64,000 nt of DNA from Pseudomonas oryzae (GCF_900104805.1 NZ_LT629751.1:3081001-3145000), one strand, 5' to 3'. Shown: positions 18,365 through 33,463, counted from the stretch's first letter. Program-made: numbers and translations. The notes: generated by a model not told the origin, from the sequence alone.

Positions 18365-19063
18365 TCAGAAGCGATACACCTCGGTGGTCGGCCTGACCAC
18401 CGGGATTTGCGGCACATCGGCCTTGCGCTCCTGACGCTGGCGCTTCGGCTCCACCGCTGGCGGGGTCCGCGCCGCCGCTGCCCGGCTCATGTTGCCGACC
18501 GCCGTGGCCATCTGCGTCGCTAGGCTCTGCAGCAGTGCGCTCTGCGCCCGCACCTGGTCGCCCAGATCGCCGTTGTGCTTTTCCTCCAGACGCACCACGC
18601 GGCTGTCGCGCATGGTGCCCTCGCCGTCCAGCAGACGCCACTGCGCCTCCAGCACCGCCGGCTGGAACGGCCCGGAGTCCAGACGGCTGATGCTCAGCAG
18701 CAACTGCGCCTCGGGCTTGAAGCCGACGCGATCGGGGTACAGCGCCAGGCGGCTGCTGTCCAGGCGTACGGCCAGCTGACGCAGCAGCAGCTGCGCCACG
18801 TCGTCCTGCAGGTTACCCGCCCAGCGCGCCTGCGCGCTGATCGCCAGGGTATCGTCGACCTGGCGTTGCACCAGCGACTCGCGCTGCAGGTAGTCGGCCA
18901 GCTTCAGCGGACCGAGCAGCACCGCTACGCCCTGGCCGCTCTGCGGCACGGCGGCACCGCTCTGCTGCAATTGATAGAACTGGGACGGCGGCGTCGCCGC
19001 GCAGCCCGCCAGCGCGAACAGCGCGGCGAGCCCCAGGTTGCGGATCAGGCGTGGAACACCCAT
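18365..19063 (-). CDS. ABC-transport auxiliary lipoprotein (PqiC-like)
   Basis: A 232-residue lipoprotein. The signal peptide ends in the lipobox LAGC near residues 14-17, followed by AATPPSQFYQL, the usual start of the ABC_trans_aux (PqiC) domain with its FYxL strand. It is the last gene of the MCE operon, 7 bp after the MCE gene, and would be the outer-membrane partner of the lipid-transport complex. The ATG at 19063 was chosen because the lipobox follows it at normal distance. Confidence 0.87.
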   Translation of the reverse strand: MGVPRLIRNLGLAALFALAGCAATPPSQFYQLQQSGAAVPQSGQGVAVLLGPLKLADYLQRESLVQRQVDDTLAISAQARWAGNLQDDVAQLLLRQLAVRLDSSRLALYPDRVGFKPEAQLLLSISRLDSGPFQPAVLEAQWRLLDGEGTMRDSRVVRLEEKHNGDLGDQVRAQSALLQSLATQMATAVGNMSRAAAARTPPAVEPKRQRQERKADVPQIPVVRPTTEVYRF

Positions 19064-19070
19064 GAAGAAT

Positions 19071-20006
19071 TCACCGTTTCTTGCCAAAAATAAGCGATTC
19101 AGGCTGCTGCTCGAGGCTTTCCGCCGTGCGCTGCAGGGCCTTGCTGGCGCGCCCCAGATCCTCCAGCGCCTGCAGCAACTGGTACTGCGCCTCCGACTCC
19201 GGACCGAGGCTGCGCCCCAGCGCCTGCGTCTGCTCGAGCGCAGCGCGCGCACTCTGCGCCGCCAGGCGTAGATCGCCGATGGCCGCGCGCAGCTCGACGC
19301 TGCCGTGGCGCGCATTATCCAGCAAAGGCGGGATTTGTCGCTGCAGTTCTTGAGTCAGATTCTCAAGATTACCCAGGCTCACCGCCAGACTGGCCAATCC
19401 GCCGTGCAGCTCCGGCGAAGTAGTCAGGCGCTCCAGCGCCTGCAGGCTGTGGTGGGCCGACAGCACCATCTCGCGCAGCGGCAATTCGCGCAGGGTGCCG
19501 ACCAGATCACGCAACAGGTTGGCTACCTGGTCGACCCGCGACGGCACGCTGGGGATCGCCGGCAGGTCGAGCTCGTTGGGCTGGCGCACATAGCCGGCCT
19601 GACCGGGGAACAGGTCCAGCGCCACTATGGCCTTGCCGGTCAGCAGGCTCTGCGTCTGCAACTGCGCGCGCAGGCCGCGCTCGACCAGTTGCTCGACCAC
19701 GCGGTCGAAGCGCCCGCGCTCGCTGCCGACCCCGGGATCGATGCGCAGCACCACCGGCATCACCACATCCCGCAGCTCGGCGTCGTAGGACAGGCGGATC
19801 TCGCGCACGGTACCGACCTTGACCCCGCGATAGGTGACGTCGGCACCGACGTCGAGGCCGTCCAGCGCGCCGGTGAAGTACACCACATAATCGCTCGGCT
19901 GGCTGAACCAGTTGTCGCGACCGAGCAGCAAGAGGCCGCTGACCAGCAGGGCCACGCCAGCGAGGAGGAAAGCACCGATCCAGAACGGCTTGCGGGTTTC
20001 GCTCAT
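19071..20006 (-). CDS. MCE-domain substrate-binding protein (MlaD-like)
   Basis: A 311-residue protein with one N-terminal membrane helix (FWIGAFLLAGVALLVSGLLLL, about 7-27). One MCE domain (about 40-120) carries the strand VYFTGALDGLDVGADVTYRG, followed by a long helical C-terminus that could form a periplasmic needle. It is the lipid-carrying part of an MCE ABC transporter. The start ATG overlaps the stop of the ATPase gene by 4 bp (ATGA), showing translational coupling. It is longer than canonical MlaD (about 180 residues), so this is a Mla/Pqi-like paralogue and not mlaD itself. Confidence 0.9.
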   Translation of the reverse strand: MSETRKPFWIGAFLLAGVALLVSGLLLLGRDNWFSQPSDYVVYFTGALDGLDVGADVTYRGVKVGTVREIRLSYDAELRDVVMPVVLRIDPGVGSERGRFDRVVEQLVERGLRAQLQTQSLLTGKAIVALDLFPGQAGYVRQPNELDLPAIPSVPSRVDQVANLLRDLVGTLRELPLREMVLSAHHSLQALERLTTSPELHGGLASLAVSLGNLENLTQELQRQIPPLLDNARHGSVELRAAIGDLRLAAQSARAALEQTQALGRSLGPESEAQYQLLQALEDLGRASKALQRTAESLEQQPESLIFGKKR

Positions 20007-20779
20007 GACAGGACCTCCGCGGCGTGCGGCCCCTGGCCGCGACGCAGGAAACGCTGCACCGTGGGGTGCGGACATTCGTCGAGCAGCTGCGCCAGCGGCC
20101 CGAGGGCGATCTGCGTGCGCGACTGATGATCGAGGAACAGACAGGTGTCGGCCACCGCGTAGATGCTCGGCAGCTCGTGGGTGACCAGCACGATGCTGGC
20201 CTTGAGGCTGTCGCGCAGCTGCAGGATCAGCTCGTCTAGGGCCAGCGAACTGAGCGGATCGAGGCCGGCCGACGGCTCGTCGAAAAACAGCACCTCGGGG
20301 TCGAGCGCCAGGGCACGGGCCAGGCCGGCGCGCTTGCGCATGCCGCCGGACAGCTCGGCCGGATACAGCTCATCGCAGCCGGCCAGGCCGACCAGCGCCA
20401 GCTTGAGCGCGGCCAGCTCGTCCAGCTCGGCGCGGCTCAGGTGCGGGTGATAGGCGGCCAGCGGCAGGCAGATGTTGTCGCGCAGGGTCATGCCGCTCCA
20501 CAGTGCGCCGCCCTGGTAGAGCACGCCGAAGTGCCGCTGCAGGGCGGCCCGCTGATCCGCATCGCGCGCCCAGAAATCCTCGCCGTGCAGCAGCACACGC
20601 CCGGCCAGCGGCGCCTGCAGGCCGATCAGATGGCGCAGCAGGGTGCTCTTGCCGCAGCCGCTGGCGCCCATGATGACGAACACCTCGCCGCGACGGATGG
20701 CAAAGTTGAGGTCGTGCTGGATCACCCGGCTGCCATAGCCGGCGCTGAGGTGCTCCACGCGCAGGACGACCTCGTTCAT
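20003..20779 (-). CDS. ABC transporter ATP-binding protein of the MCE system (MlaF-like)
   Basis: A 258-residue ATPase: Walker A GASGCGKST near 38-46, Q-loop near 85, signature LSGGMRKRAGLARA near 142-155, and Walker B EVLFFDEPSAGLDP near 160-173. The D-loop and H-loop (VTHEL) follow. GGM instead of GGQ in the signature is typical of MCE-type ATPases. It drives lipid movement across the envelope together with the permease encoded directly upstream (1-bp gap) and the MCE protein downstream. Confidence 0.93.
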   Translation of the reverse strand: MNEVVLRVEHLSAGYGSRVIQHDLNFAIRRGEVFVIMGASGCGKSTLLRHLIGLQAPLAGRVLLHGEDFWARDADQRAALQRHFGVLYQGGALWSGMTLRDNICLPLAAYHPHLSRAELDELAALKLALVGLAGCDELYPAELSGGMRKRAGLARALALDPEVLFFDEPSAGLDPLSSLALDELILQLRDSLKASIVLVTHELPSIYAVADTCLFLDHQSRTQIALGPLAQLLDECPHPTVQRFLRRGQGPHAAEVLS

Positions 20780-20780
20780 C

Positions 20781-21914
20781 TCAGATCCCCAGCTGGGTGC
20801 AGATCAGGGTGATCAGCGCATCGCTGACCACCAGCGCGACTATGATGCTGACCACCGCGCGGGTGGTGGCCTGGCCGACCGCCTGGGCGTTGCGCCCGCA
20901 GGCCAGGCCATGGTGGCAGCCGATCAGACCGATCAGCACGGCGAACACCAGACTCTTGAACACCCCGAGCAGGAAGTCGCCCAAGCCGATCAGCTTGAGA
21001 CTCTGGTTGAGGTAGAGCGGCGCGGAGATGTCGAACAGCCCGGCGCCGATGATGAAGCCACCGAGGATGCCCAGCGCATCGGCGAACACGCAGAGCAGCG
21101 GCATGCTGACCAGCAGCGCCAGCAGGCGCGGCAGGACCAGGAATTCCAGCGGCGGGAAGCCGAAGGTCTTCAGCGCGTCGATCTCCTCGTTGGCCTGCAT
21201 GCTGCCGAGCTCGGCCGCGTAGGCCGCGCCGGTGCGGCCGGCCATGATCACCGCGGTCATCAGCGCGCCCATCTCGCGGGTCATGCCGATGGCCACCATG
21301 TTGGCGATGTACAGCTGGGCGCCGAAGGCCTCCAGCTGGGCCGCGCCGACGAAGGCGAGGATCAGGCCGACCAGGATGGCGATCAGCGCGACGATCGGCA
21401 GCGCGCCGGGGCCGCACTGGGCCAGCGCGGTCCAGAAGTCGGCGGCGCGCATGCGCGCGCGCCCCCCCAGCAGGCGGCCGAGGGCGAGGATCACCTCGCC
21501 ACAGAAGCTGCACGCGGCGCCCAGCCCCCCCTGCACGCGCAGGGCCAGCAGGCCGAGGCGCGACACCGGGCCGAAGCGCGGCGCGCTCTCGCCGGCCTCA
21601 CCGGACGGGGCGGCCGCCATCTGCAGCAGGCGCGTGACCCCCTCCGGCAGGTTGGCGTGCCGCAGCGCGCGCTGCTCCTCGTCGGCCAGCCGCTGCAGGC
21701 GGCGCAGCACGGCCAGCAGGCTGCTGTCCCAGGCCTGCAAGGCCTCGACCCGCAGCAGCAGGCTGGTCGGCTTGTCCGCCAGACTGTGCCAGACGGCCTG
21801 CAGGTCGGGCTTGACGGCGGCCAGCGTCCAGCTGCCGGACAGACGCAGCACCGCCGCACCGTCCTGAGTGCCGGTCCAGGCCAGTTGCGCCTGTGCTTGT
21901 TCTGCTTCCGCCAT
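20781..21914 (-). CDS. MlaE-type permease with an N-terminal STAS domain
   Basis: The first gene of the four-gene MCE operon, 377 residues. The N-terminal 100 residues are a STAS-like domain (AVLRLSGSWTL, then DSSLLAVLRRLQRL). The rest is a six-helix MlaE permease with RMRAADFWTALAQCGPGALPIVALIA and EMGALMTAVIMAGRTGAAYAAELG. The start at 21914 is preceded by AGGGAGG; an in-frame ATG at 21938 lacks such a site. The STAS part takes the place of the separate MlaB protein found in the canonical Mla system. Confidence 0.9.
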   Translation of the reverse strand: MAEAEQAQAQLAWTGTQDGAAVLRLSGSWTLAAVKPDLQAVWHSLADKPTSLLLRVEALQAWDSSLLAVLRRLQRLADEEQRALRHANLPEGVTRLLQMAAAPSGEAGESAPRFGPVSRLGLLALRVQGGLGAACSFCGEVILALGRLLGGRARMRAADFWTALAQCGPGALPIVALIAILVGLILAFVGAAQLEAFGAQLYIANMVAIGMTREMGALMTAVIMAGRTGAAYAAELGSMQANEEIDALKTFGFPPLEFLVLPRLLALLVSMPLLCVFADALGILGGFIIGAGLFDISAPLYLNQSLKLIGLGDFLLGVFKSLVFAVLIGLIGCHHGLACGRNAQAVGQATTRAVVSIIVALVVSDALITLICTQLGI

Positions 21915-21949
21915 CCACCCTCCCTGATGGCCTGCCACAGTGGCCAGCC

Positions 21950-22106
21950 ACCCTAGTCGATCCTCGGCCGCAGGGCGGACAACTCGCGCAGCGATTGTCC
22001 ACCTGTCGAGCGCGCAGGGGGTAACTCGCGCAGCGATTACCTATCAACAATGCCGGCACCGAGTCATCGATTGGCAGAAGATCGCTACGCGAGTCTTCTA
22101 CCCTAC
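21950..22106. repeat. Composite intergenic hairpin repeat, copy 3 (three hairpins)
   Basis: The gap between the MCE operon and parC holds three hairpins of the same family. GGACAA (21977-21982) pairs with TTGTCC (21995-22000). GGTAA (22020-22024) pairs with TTACC (22037-22041). AGAAGA (22076-22081) pairs with TCTTCT (22094-22099), followed by ACCCTAC. Two of the loops share CTCGCGCAGCGA. Confidence 0.8.
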
Positions 22107-22155
22107 CGACCAGCCGAGATGCTGCCAGACCGTCGCCGGCGCGGCCAGGGCGCCA

Positions 22156-24405
22156 CTATTCCACCAGCAGCGCATCCACGCGCTGGAAGCCGCGCGGCAG
22201 CAGGCTGCCGCGGCGCCCGCGCTCCCCTTGGTAATGCTCCAGATCATCGGCGCGAAGCGACAGGGTGCGCTTGCCGGCCTGCAGCACCAGGGTCGCGCCC
22301 TGCGGCAGCACCGTCAGGTCGACCAGGTACTCCTCGCGGCTGGCCACCCGCTCGGCGGGGATGCCGATGATCTTGTTACCCTTGCCCTTGGCCAGCTGCG
22401 GCAGGTCGGCGACCGGGAACACCAGCAGGCGTCCCTCGCTGGTCACCGCCGCCAGGCGATCGCTGCCCAGCTCGCGCAGCGGCCGCGGCGCCATCACCTT
22501 CGCCCCCTCGGGCAGGGTCAGCAAAGCCTTGCCGGCCTTGTTCTTGGCCTGCAGGTCCTCGCCCTTCACCACGAAACCATAGCCGGCATCCGAGGCCAGC
22601 ACATACAGCGCGTCATCCTCGGGCAGCAGCACGCAGTCGAAGCTGGCGCCGGCCGGCGGACTCAGGCGGCCGGTGAGCGGCTCGCCCTGACCGCGCGCCG
22701 AGGGCAGCGAATGGGCCGCCAGCGAATAGCTGCGCCCGCTGGAGTCGAGGAACACGGCAAACTGGTTGGAGCGCCCCGGCGCGGCGGCCTTGAAGGCGTC
22801 GCCGGCCTTGTAGGAGAGCGCCGCGGCGTCGATGTCGTGCCCCTTGGCGCAGCGCACCCAGCCCTTCTCGGAAAGCACCACGGTGACCGGCTCGGTGGGC
22901 AGCAGGTCGGTCTCCGACAGCGCCTTGGCCTCGGCGCGCGCGACCAGCGGCGAGCGGCGCTCGTCGCCGTACTTCTCGGCGTCCTCGAGCAGCTCCTTGC
23001 GTACCAGCTTCTTCAGCTTGGTCTCGCTGCCGAGCAGGGCCAGCAGCTTGTCGCGCTCCTTGGCCAGCTCGTCCTGCTCGCCGCGGATCTTCATCTCCTC
23101 GAGGCGCGCCAGCTGGCGCAGGCGGGTATCAAGAATGTAGTCGGCCTGCACCTCGGTCAGGGCGAAGCGCTCCATCAGCACGGCCCTGGGCTGGTCCTCC
23201 TCGCGGATGATGCGGATCACCTCGTCGAGGTTGAGGAAGGCGACCAGCAGGCCCTCGAGCAGGTGCAGGCGCTTCTCCACCTTGTCCAGGCGGAACTGCA
23301 GGCGGCGGCGCACGGTCTGCACGCGGAACACCAACCACTCGCTCAGCAGCTGACGCAGGTCCTTGACCTGCGGCTTGCCGTCCAGGCCGATGACGTTGAG
23401 GTTGACCCGGTAAGAGCTTTCCAGCTCGGTGGTGGCGAACAGGTGCTGCATCAGCTCGTCGAGGTCGACACGGTTGGAGCGCGGCACGATGACGATGCGG
23501 CAGGGGTTCTCGTGGTCGGACTCGTCGCGCAGGTCGGCGACCATCGGCAGCTTCTTGGCCTGCATCTGGCCGGCGATCTGCTCGAGCACCTTGGCCCCGG
23601 AGACCTGGTGCGGCAGCGCGGTGACGACGATCTCGCCGTCCTCCTTGCGGTACACCGCGCGCATGCGCACCGAGCCGCGGCCGCTCTGGTAGATCTTCAG
23701 CAGATCGCTGCGCGGGGTGATGATCTCCGCCTCGGTGGGGAAATCCGGCCCCGGCATCAGCTCGCACAGGCGCTCCACCGTGGCCTGCGGCTCGTCGAGC
23801 AGGGTCACGCAGGCGCGCGCCACCTCGCTCAGGTTGTGCGGCGGCACGTCGGTGGCCATGCCCACGGCGATGCCGGTGGTGCCGTTGAGCAGCAGGTTGG
23901 GCAGTCGCGCCGGCAGGGTCGCCGGCTCGTCGAGGGTGCCGTCGAAGTTGGGCACCCAGTCGACGGTGCCCTGGCCCAGCTCGGCGAGCAGCACCTCGGA
24001 ATAGCGCGACAGGCGCGCCTCGGTGTAGCGCATGGCGGCGAACGACTTGGGATCGTCCGGCGCACCCCAGTTGCCCTGGCCGTCGACCAGCGGATAGCGG
24101 TAGCTGAACGGCTGGGCCATCAGCACCATGGCCTCGTAGCAGGCACTGTCGCCGTGCGGATGGAACTTGCCGAGCACGTCGCCGACGGTGCGTGCCGACT
24201 TCTTGTGCTTGGCGTCGGCATCCAGGCCCAGCTCGCTCATCGCGTAGACGATGCGACGCTGCACCGGCTTGAGACCGTCGCCGATGTGCGGCAGGGCGCG
24301 GTCCATGATCACGTACATGGAGTAGTTGAGATAGGCCTGTTCGGTGAACTCGGCCAGCGAGCGGCGTTCGACGCCTTCCAGGCTCAGATCGAGGGATTCG
24401 CTCAT
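22156..24405 (-). CDS. parC: DNA topoisomerase IV subunit A
   Basis: A 749-residue subunit that cuts and rejoins DNA during decatenation. The catalytic tyrosine is Y127 in [12 protein letters not shown]. The quinolone-resistance region [12 protein letters not shown] has S87 and E91, equivalent to the wild-type serine and glutamate of E. coli ParC (S80, E84), so no target mutation is seen. The C-terminal beta-pinwheel is present ([20 protein letters not shown]). The partner parE lies upstream on the same strand, separated by one gene. Confidence 0.97.
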   Translation of the reverse strand: MSESLDLSLEGVERRSLAEFTEQAYLNYSMYVIMDRALPHIGDGLKPVQRRIVYAMSELGLDADAKHKKSARTVGDVLGKFHPHGDSACYEAMVLMAQPFSYRYPLVDGQGNWGAPDDPKSFAAMRYTEARLSRYSEVLLAELGQGTVDWVPNFDGTLDEPATLPARLPNLLLNGTTGIAVGMATDVPPHNLSEVARACVTLLDEPQATVERLCELMPGPDFPTEAEIITPRSDLLKIYQSGRGSVRMRAVYRKEDGEIVVTALPHQVSGAKVLEQIAGQMQAKKLPMVADLRDESDHENPCRIVIVPRSNRVDLDELMQHLFATTELESSYRVNLNVIGLDGKPQVKDLRQLLSEWLVFRVQTVRRRLQFRLDKVEKRLHLLEGLLVAFLNLDEVIRIIREEDQPRAVLMERFALTEVQADYILDTRLRQLARLEEMKIRGEQDELAKERDKLLALLGSETKLKKLVRKELLEDAEKYGDERRSPLVARAEAKALSETDLLPTEPVTVVLSEKGWVRCAKGHDIDAAALSYKAGDAFKAAAPGRSNQFAVFLDSSGRSYSLAAHSLPSARGQGEPLTGRLSPPAGASFDCVLLPEDDALYVLASDAGYGFVVKGEDLQAKNKAGKALLTLPEGAKVMAPRPLRELGSDRLAAVTSEGRLLVFPVADLPQLAKGKGNKIIGIPAERVASREEYLVDLTVLPQGATLVLQAGKRTLSLRADDLEHYQGERGRRGSLLPRGFQRVDALLVE

Positions 24406-24472
24406 GTGCGTCCTCTGAAAACTCGTGTATTCGGGGCGCGCCCGCCGCAGGCCGGCGCACCGGATAAGTGGG

Positions 24473-28018
<3,546 letters not shown>

Positions 28019-28099
28019 CGACGGCGCCTTCAGACTGTATGGATATACAAGGAAAGCATTATCCGGCGTGCGGGTTCAAGCCCGGCGCGGCACGAACCG

Positions 28100-28126
28100 C
28101 AGGGTGCGTCATGCGCACCGCGGAAT
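28100..28126. repeat. Short GGTGCG/CGCACC hairpin repeat
   Basis: GGTGCG (28103-28108) pairs with CGCACC (28114-28119) in the 186-bp gap between cpdA and yqiA. It resembles the GTAGGGT-type intergenic hairpins elsewhere in the window but with another stem word. Membership is less certain. Confidence 0.45.
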
Positions 28127-28204
28127 TTTCACGCACGAATGGTGCGCAACGCGGCGAACTTCCCTGCGCCACGCAGAGCGGAACAGGCCACATCCACCGC
28201 GGCC

Positions 28205-29020
28205 TCAGTAGCCCTTGATGCTGTAGTCGACCACGAAGTCGATGCCGCTGACCCGCGACACCCCGGTCGCCAGCGAACCGTCGGCATGCAGGTGCAGCCA
28301 GCGGTAGCCGGGCGCCTCGCTGCTGACCTGGAAATCCTCGCTACCGGGCGCGAACTGCACGCAGGTGGACGGCGAAGCCAGCAGGCGCACATCGTTGCGC
28401 AGCAGATCGACCTCCTGGTGCACATGCCCCCAGAGGATGCAGCGCAGATTCGGATAACGGTCGGTCACCGCGAACAGGGCGTCGGGATTGCGCAGACCGA
28501 TGGGGTCCAGCCAGCTGCAGCCGACCGGCACGGGATGGTGATGGAAACTCAGCAGCACGTGACGTTCGCCTGCGCCGGCCAGGGCCTCGTCGAGAAGCTG
28601 CAGCTGCCCGGCGTCGAGCTGGCCGAACACCGTGCCGGGGATGCTGGAGTCGAGGGTGATCAGCCGCCAGTTGCCGAGGTCGGTGACCATCTGCAGGTGG
28701 GGACGGTCGGCGCAGGCGAGCTGCATGACCTGCGACTCGTCGTGATTGCCGGCGAACCAGCGCGACGGCGCCTCGAGCGGTGCGATCAGCTCGGCGAAGC
28801 GCCGATAGGATTCGAGGGAGCCATCCTGCGACAGGTCGCCACTGGCCAGCAGCAGGTCGATGTTCGGCTGCTCCTGCAGCACCAGCTCCACTACCCGGCG
28901 CAGGCTGTCCGCGGTATCCATGCCCAGCAGACGGCCCGCCGCCTCGGCGAACAGGTGGCTGTCGGTGAGCTGCACCACGACGAGCGGGGCGGACTGTGCT
29001 GGGGACTTGGCGCTGAACAA
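28205..29020 (-). CDS. cpdA: 3',5'-cyclic-AMP phosphodiesterase CpdA
   Basis: A 271-residue class III phosphodiesterase that hydrolyses cAMP and so limits Crp/Vfr activity. Metallophosphatase motifs are complete: LTDSHL near 19-24, GDLSQDG near 62-68, GNHDES near 92-97, SFHHHPVP, and GHVHQEVD. The start codon appears to be TTG at 29018-29020, preceded by AGGAGA six bases away; there is no usable ATG before the first motif. A perfect dyad lies just upstream. Confidence 0.93.
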   Translation of the reverse strand: MFSAKSPAQSAPLVVVQLTDSHLFAEAAGRLLGMDTADSLRRVVELVLQEQPNIDLLLASGDLSQDGSLESYRRFAELIAPLEAPSRWFAGNHDESQVMQLACADRPHLQMVTDLGNWRLITLDSSIPGTVFGQLDAGQLQLLDEALAGAGERHVLLSFHHHPVPVGCSWLDPIGLRNPDALFAVTDRYPNLRCILWGHVHQEVDLLRNDVRLLASPSTCVQFAPGSEDFQVSSEAPGYRWLHLHADGSLATGVSRVSGIDFVVDYSIKGY

Positions 29021-29045
29021 AGGCCGTCTCCTGTCGGCGATGGAC

Positions 29046-29058
29046 CCGCAAATTGCGG
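29046..29058. promoter_or_regulatory. Perfect dyad CCGCAA-A-TTGCGG upstream of cpdA
   Basis: A 6+6 bp palindrome with a one-base centre lies about 26 bp before the cpdA start. It does not match TGTGA-N6-TCACA. It may be an operator or have no function. Confidence 0.3.
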
Positions 29059-29109
29059 AAAGTTAATGGTGGCATGTCGCCAGGGCGGTGGACCGCTATA
29101 CGGTTCACA

Positions 29110-29583
29110 CTACCGGCGAACGAGCGAATGATCTACCGGGTTTTCCGCCAGATGGCCACACTGCAGGTAATGGCCGAGCCATTCACCGAGGAACAGGTTG
29201 AGCTGGCTCTTTTCGTCGGGCTGGTGCATGCGCGGATTCGGGTAGACGTAGCGCGGCAGCAGGCGCCGGCAATGTTCGGCACCGGTGACCTCGGCCATGC
29301 GCGCATCGTGATAGACGCGCACCTCCAGACGTGGCGTCGGCAGCCAGGCCAGCGCCGGCTCCTCGTGCACCTCCACGGTGCTGGTATAGGGGCCGGCCTC
29401 GGTGACCTTGAGCGCCAGCACCGCCAGCGGCGTGTCACCGGCACTCAGCGCCAGCCGGCGCAGTGCCGGCTGCTCGCGCATGCCCGGCAGCAGACGCATC
29501 AGCCGCGCGTAGTTGGCCTCACAGGTCGCCTGCAGGCCAGCCAGATCGACCCGGTAGCGCTCGGCCAGCGCACTCACCGCCAT
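29110..29583 (-). CDS. DUF1249 family protein (PA4970-like)
   Basis: A 157-residue soluble protein of unknown function, with the typical EANYARLMRLLPG near 20-33 and VYHDARMAEV and YPNPRMHQPDEK further on. The start at 29583 overlaps the nudF stop by about 10 bp. The order nudF-DUF1249-cpdA is the same in E. coli (nudF-yqiB-cpdA), supporting an operon. No catalytic motif is visible. Confidence 0.85.
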   Translation of the reverse strand: MAVSALAERYRVDLAGLQATCEANYARLMRLLPGMREQPALRRLALSAGDTPLAVLALKVTEAGPYTSTVEVHEEPALAWLPTPRLEVRVYHDARMAEVTGAEHCRRLLPRYVYPNPRMHQPDEKSQLNLFLGEWLGHYLQCGHLAENPVDHSLVRR

Positions 29584-30191
29584 GTCCGCCGCACCCGCTC
29601 GCGGTTCAGCGCCAGCCACTGCAGGGCGATGATGCTCGCCGCGTTGTCGATGCGCCCGGACTCAACCGCCGCCAGCGCGGCGTCGAGGCTCATGGGCAGC
29701 ACGCGGATGTCCTCGCCTTCCTCGACCAGGCCATGGATGCCACCGGCGCCGCGGCTGTCGCAGCGACCGACGTAGAGGTGCACGCGCTCGTCGCTGCCGC
29801 CCGGCGAGGGGTAGTAGGCGGCCACCGGCCACAGCTCGCCGAGGGTCAGCCCCGCCTCTTCCAGGGCCTCGCGACGGGCCACCTCCTCCGGCGTCTCGTC
29901 CTTGTCGATCAGCCCGGCGACCAGCTCCAGCAGCCAGGGGTTGGCGCTCTTGTCCATGGCGCCGACGCGGAACTGCTCGATCAGCACCACGGCGTCGCAC
30001 TGCGGATCGTAGGGCAGCACGCAGACCGCATCGTGTCGGACGAACAGCTCGCGACTGATCACCGGCCCCATGCCGCCATCGAACAGCTCGTGGCGCAGGT
30101 GCACGCGATCCAGCGCATAGAAGCCGCGAAAGCAGGCCTCGCGCTCGACGATTTCCACCTTAAGTTCAGTCGTTTTCGGCGACTCGCTCAT
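29574..30191 (-). CDS. nudF: ADP-ribose pyrophosphatase
   Basis: A 205-residue Nudix hydrolase that splits ADP-ribose to AMP and ribose 5-phosphate. The Nudix box GLIDKDETPEEVARREALEEAGL is complete near residues 92-114. The N-terminal beta extension KVEIVEREACFRGFYALDRV is typical of ADPRase dimers. The start ATG at 30191 gives the normal length. It is the first gene of a likely operon with the DUF1249 gene and cpdA. Confidence 0.93.
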   Translation of the reverse strand: MSESPKTTELKVEIVEREACFRGFYALDRVHLRHELFDGGMGPVISRELFVRHDAVCVLPYDPQCDAVVLIEQFRVGAMDKSANPWLLELVAGLIDKDETPEEVARREALEEAGLTLGELWPVAAYYPSPGGSDERVHLYVGRCDSRGAGGIHGLVEEGEDIRVLPMSLDAALAAVESGRIDNAASIIALQWLALNRERVRRTWR

Positions 30192-30318
30192 ATACTTCCC
30201 CCACCCCGCAAGCGCACGTGCCGATCGCCGCGCGCAGAAAATTGCCAACCACACCGGGGAGCCGAGTCCCGCCGACTCGTCACCCTACCCAGCATTGCCT
30301 TTCCGCTCAAGGAGTCCC

Positions 30319-31071
30319 ATGCGTCTTTCCACCCTTTTCGCCCTGACCGGTCTGCCGCTGCTCGCCGCCTGCCAGTTTCTCGCTGCGCCGAGCGCACCGC
30401 CGGCCCCGCAGCGCCTGGCGTGGGAGCAGCGCCCGGCGGAGTGCGCGCGCGAGCGCTGCAGCCTGGTCAATGTCGACACCCTGAAGTTCGCCGACGAACC
30501 GCGCCTCACCGCGCTGATCGAGCAGGCCCTGCTGGCTATGACCCGCGAGAACGCCACACAGGCACTCCCCGCCAGCCTGCGCGTGCGTGGCGACGAGTTA
30601 CTGCACGAGCAGCCCGAGGGCTGGGAGACCTGGCTGCAGGCCAAGCTGATCGACAGTCACGACGACCTGCTGGTGGTCGAGTTGTCCAGCTACCTGTACC
30701 GCGGTGGCGCCCACGGCATGCCGGGGCGCGGCTTCCTCAACTATTCGCAGCGCGAGCAGCGCGTCCTGCGCCTCGACGACCTGCTGCTGCCTGGCCAGGA
30801 GGCGGCCTTCTGGCAGGAGGCCAGCGAAGCGCACCAGCGTTGGCTGGCCTCCCAGGAAATCGACGATCCGGCGGAGTTCCGACGCAGCTGGCCGTTCCAG
30901 CCCACCACCAATATCGCCCTGCTGCGCGACAAGGTGCTGCTCAAGTACGACGTCTACGCCCTTGCCCCCTATGCCATGGGCCATCCGAGCCTGGAGATTC
31001 CCTACGCACGGCTGGAGGGGATTCTCAGGACAGAATACCTGCCGGCGAATGCGCACGGCTCATCCCGCTGA
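30319..31071 (+). CDS. DUF3298/RsiV-like lipoprotein (PA4972-like)
   Basis: A 250-residue lipoprotein: signal helix MRLSTLFALTGLPLLAAC with the lipobox LAAC (cysteine near residue 18). A mixed alpha/beta body follows with YLYRGGAHGMPGRGFLNY near 128-145 and QPTTNIALLRDKVLLKYDVYALAPYAMG near the end, which match DUF3298. AAGGAG precedes the ATG. It is divergent from nudF. The function is unknown; the family includes the sigma-factor regulator RsiV, but no sigma gene is adjacent. Confidence 0.8.
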   Translation: MRLSTLFALTGLPLLAACQFLAAPSAPPAPQRLAWEQRPAECARERCSLVNVDTLKFADEPRLTALIEQALLAMTRENATQALPASLRVRGDELLHEQPEGWETWLQAKLIDSHDDLLVVELSSYLYRGGAHGMPGRGFLNYSQREQRVLRLDDLLLPGQEAAFWQEASEAHQRWLASQEIDDPAEFRRSWPFQPTTNIALLRDKVLLKYDVYALAPYAMGHPSLEIPYARLEGILRTEYLPANAHGSSR

Positions 31072-31098
31072 GGCGCGACGATAGGCGGTCAGGCAGTC

Positions 31099-31140
31099 GG
31101 GGATCGGAAGGGGATCGGAAGGGGATCGGAAGGGGATCGG
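31099..31140. repeat. Tandem repeat of an 11-bp unit (3.8 copies)
   Basis: The unit GGGGATCGGAA is repeated at 31099, 31110 and 31121, with a partial copy at 31132-31140. It lies between the DUF3298 gene and tRNA-Thr. Copies are identical, so it is recent or slippage-prone. No coding sense is seen. Confidence 0.95.
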
Positions 31141-31183
31141 CGCGGCGTGGCGTGGCGCCCGGGAACAGCAAGGAGGGGAAAAC

Positions 31184-31259
<76 letters not shown>

Positions 31260-31351
31260 GGGTGGGCGCGCAGTCTAATGGCCTCGGCGGCGTTCGTCTA
31301 CTGCAAAATCAACGAGTTACGCGAAAACGCAGCATGCGCCGGGGCGCAGAC

Positions 31352-31379
31352 GACAACGGGCCGCAAGCGGCCCGTTGTC
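31352..31379. terminator. Hairpin after thiC
   Basis: GACAACGGGCCGC and GCGGCCCGTTGTC surround AA. It begins 16 bp beyond the thiC stop. No long T-run follows on the minus strand, so terminator function is likely but not certain. Confidence 0.6.
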
Positions 31380-31395
31380 TCTCAGCAGGTGAGTA

Positions 31396-33463
<2,068 letters not shown>

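Noticed and set aside
22156-24405. Quinolone-resistance change in ParC
   Set aside because: The region reads [12 protein letters not shown] with the wild-type Ser and Glu.
31099-31140. Possible CRISPR array
   Set aside because: Units are directly adjacent 11-mers with no spacers, and no cas gene is nearby.
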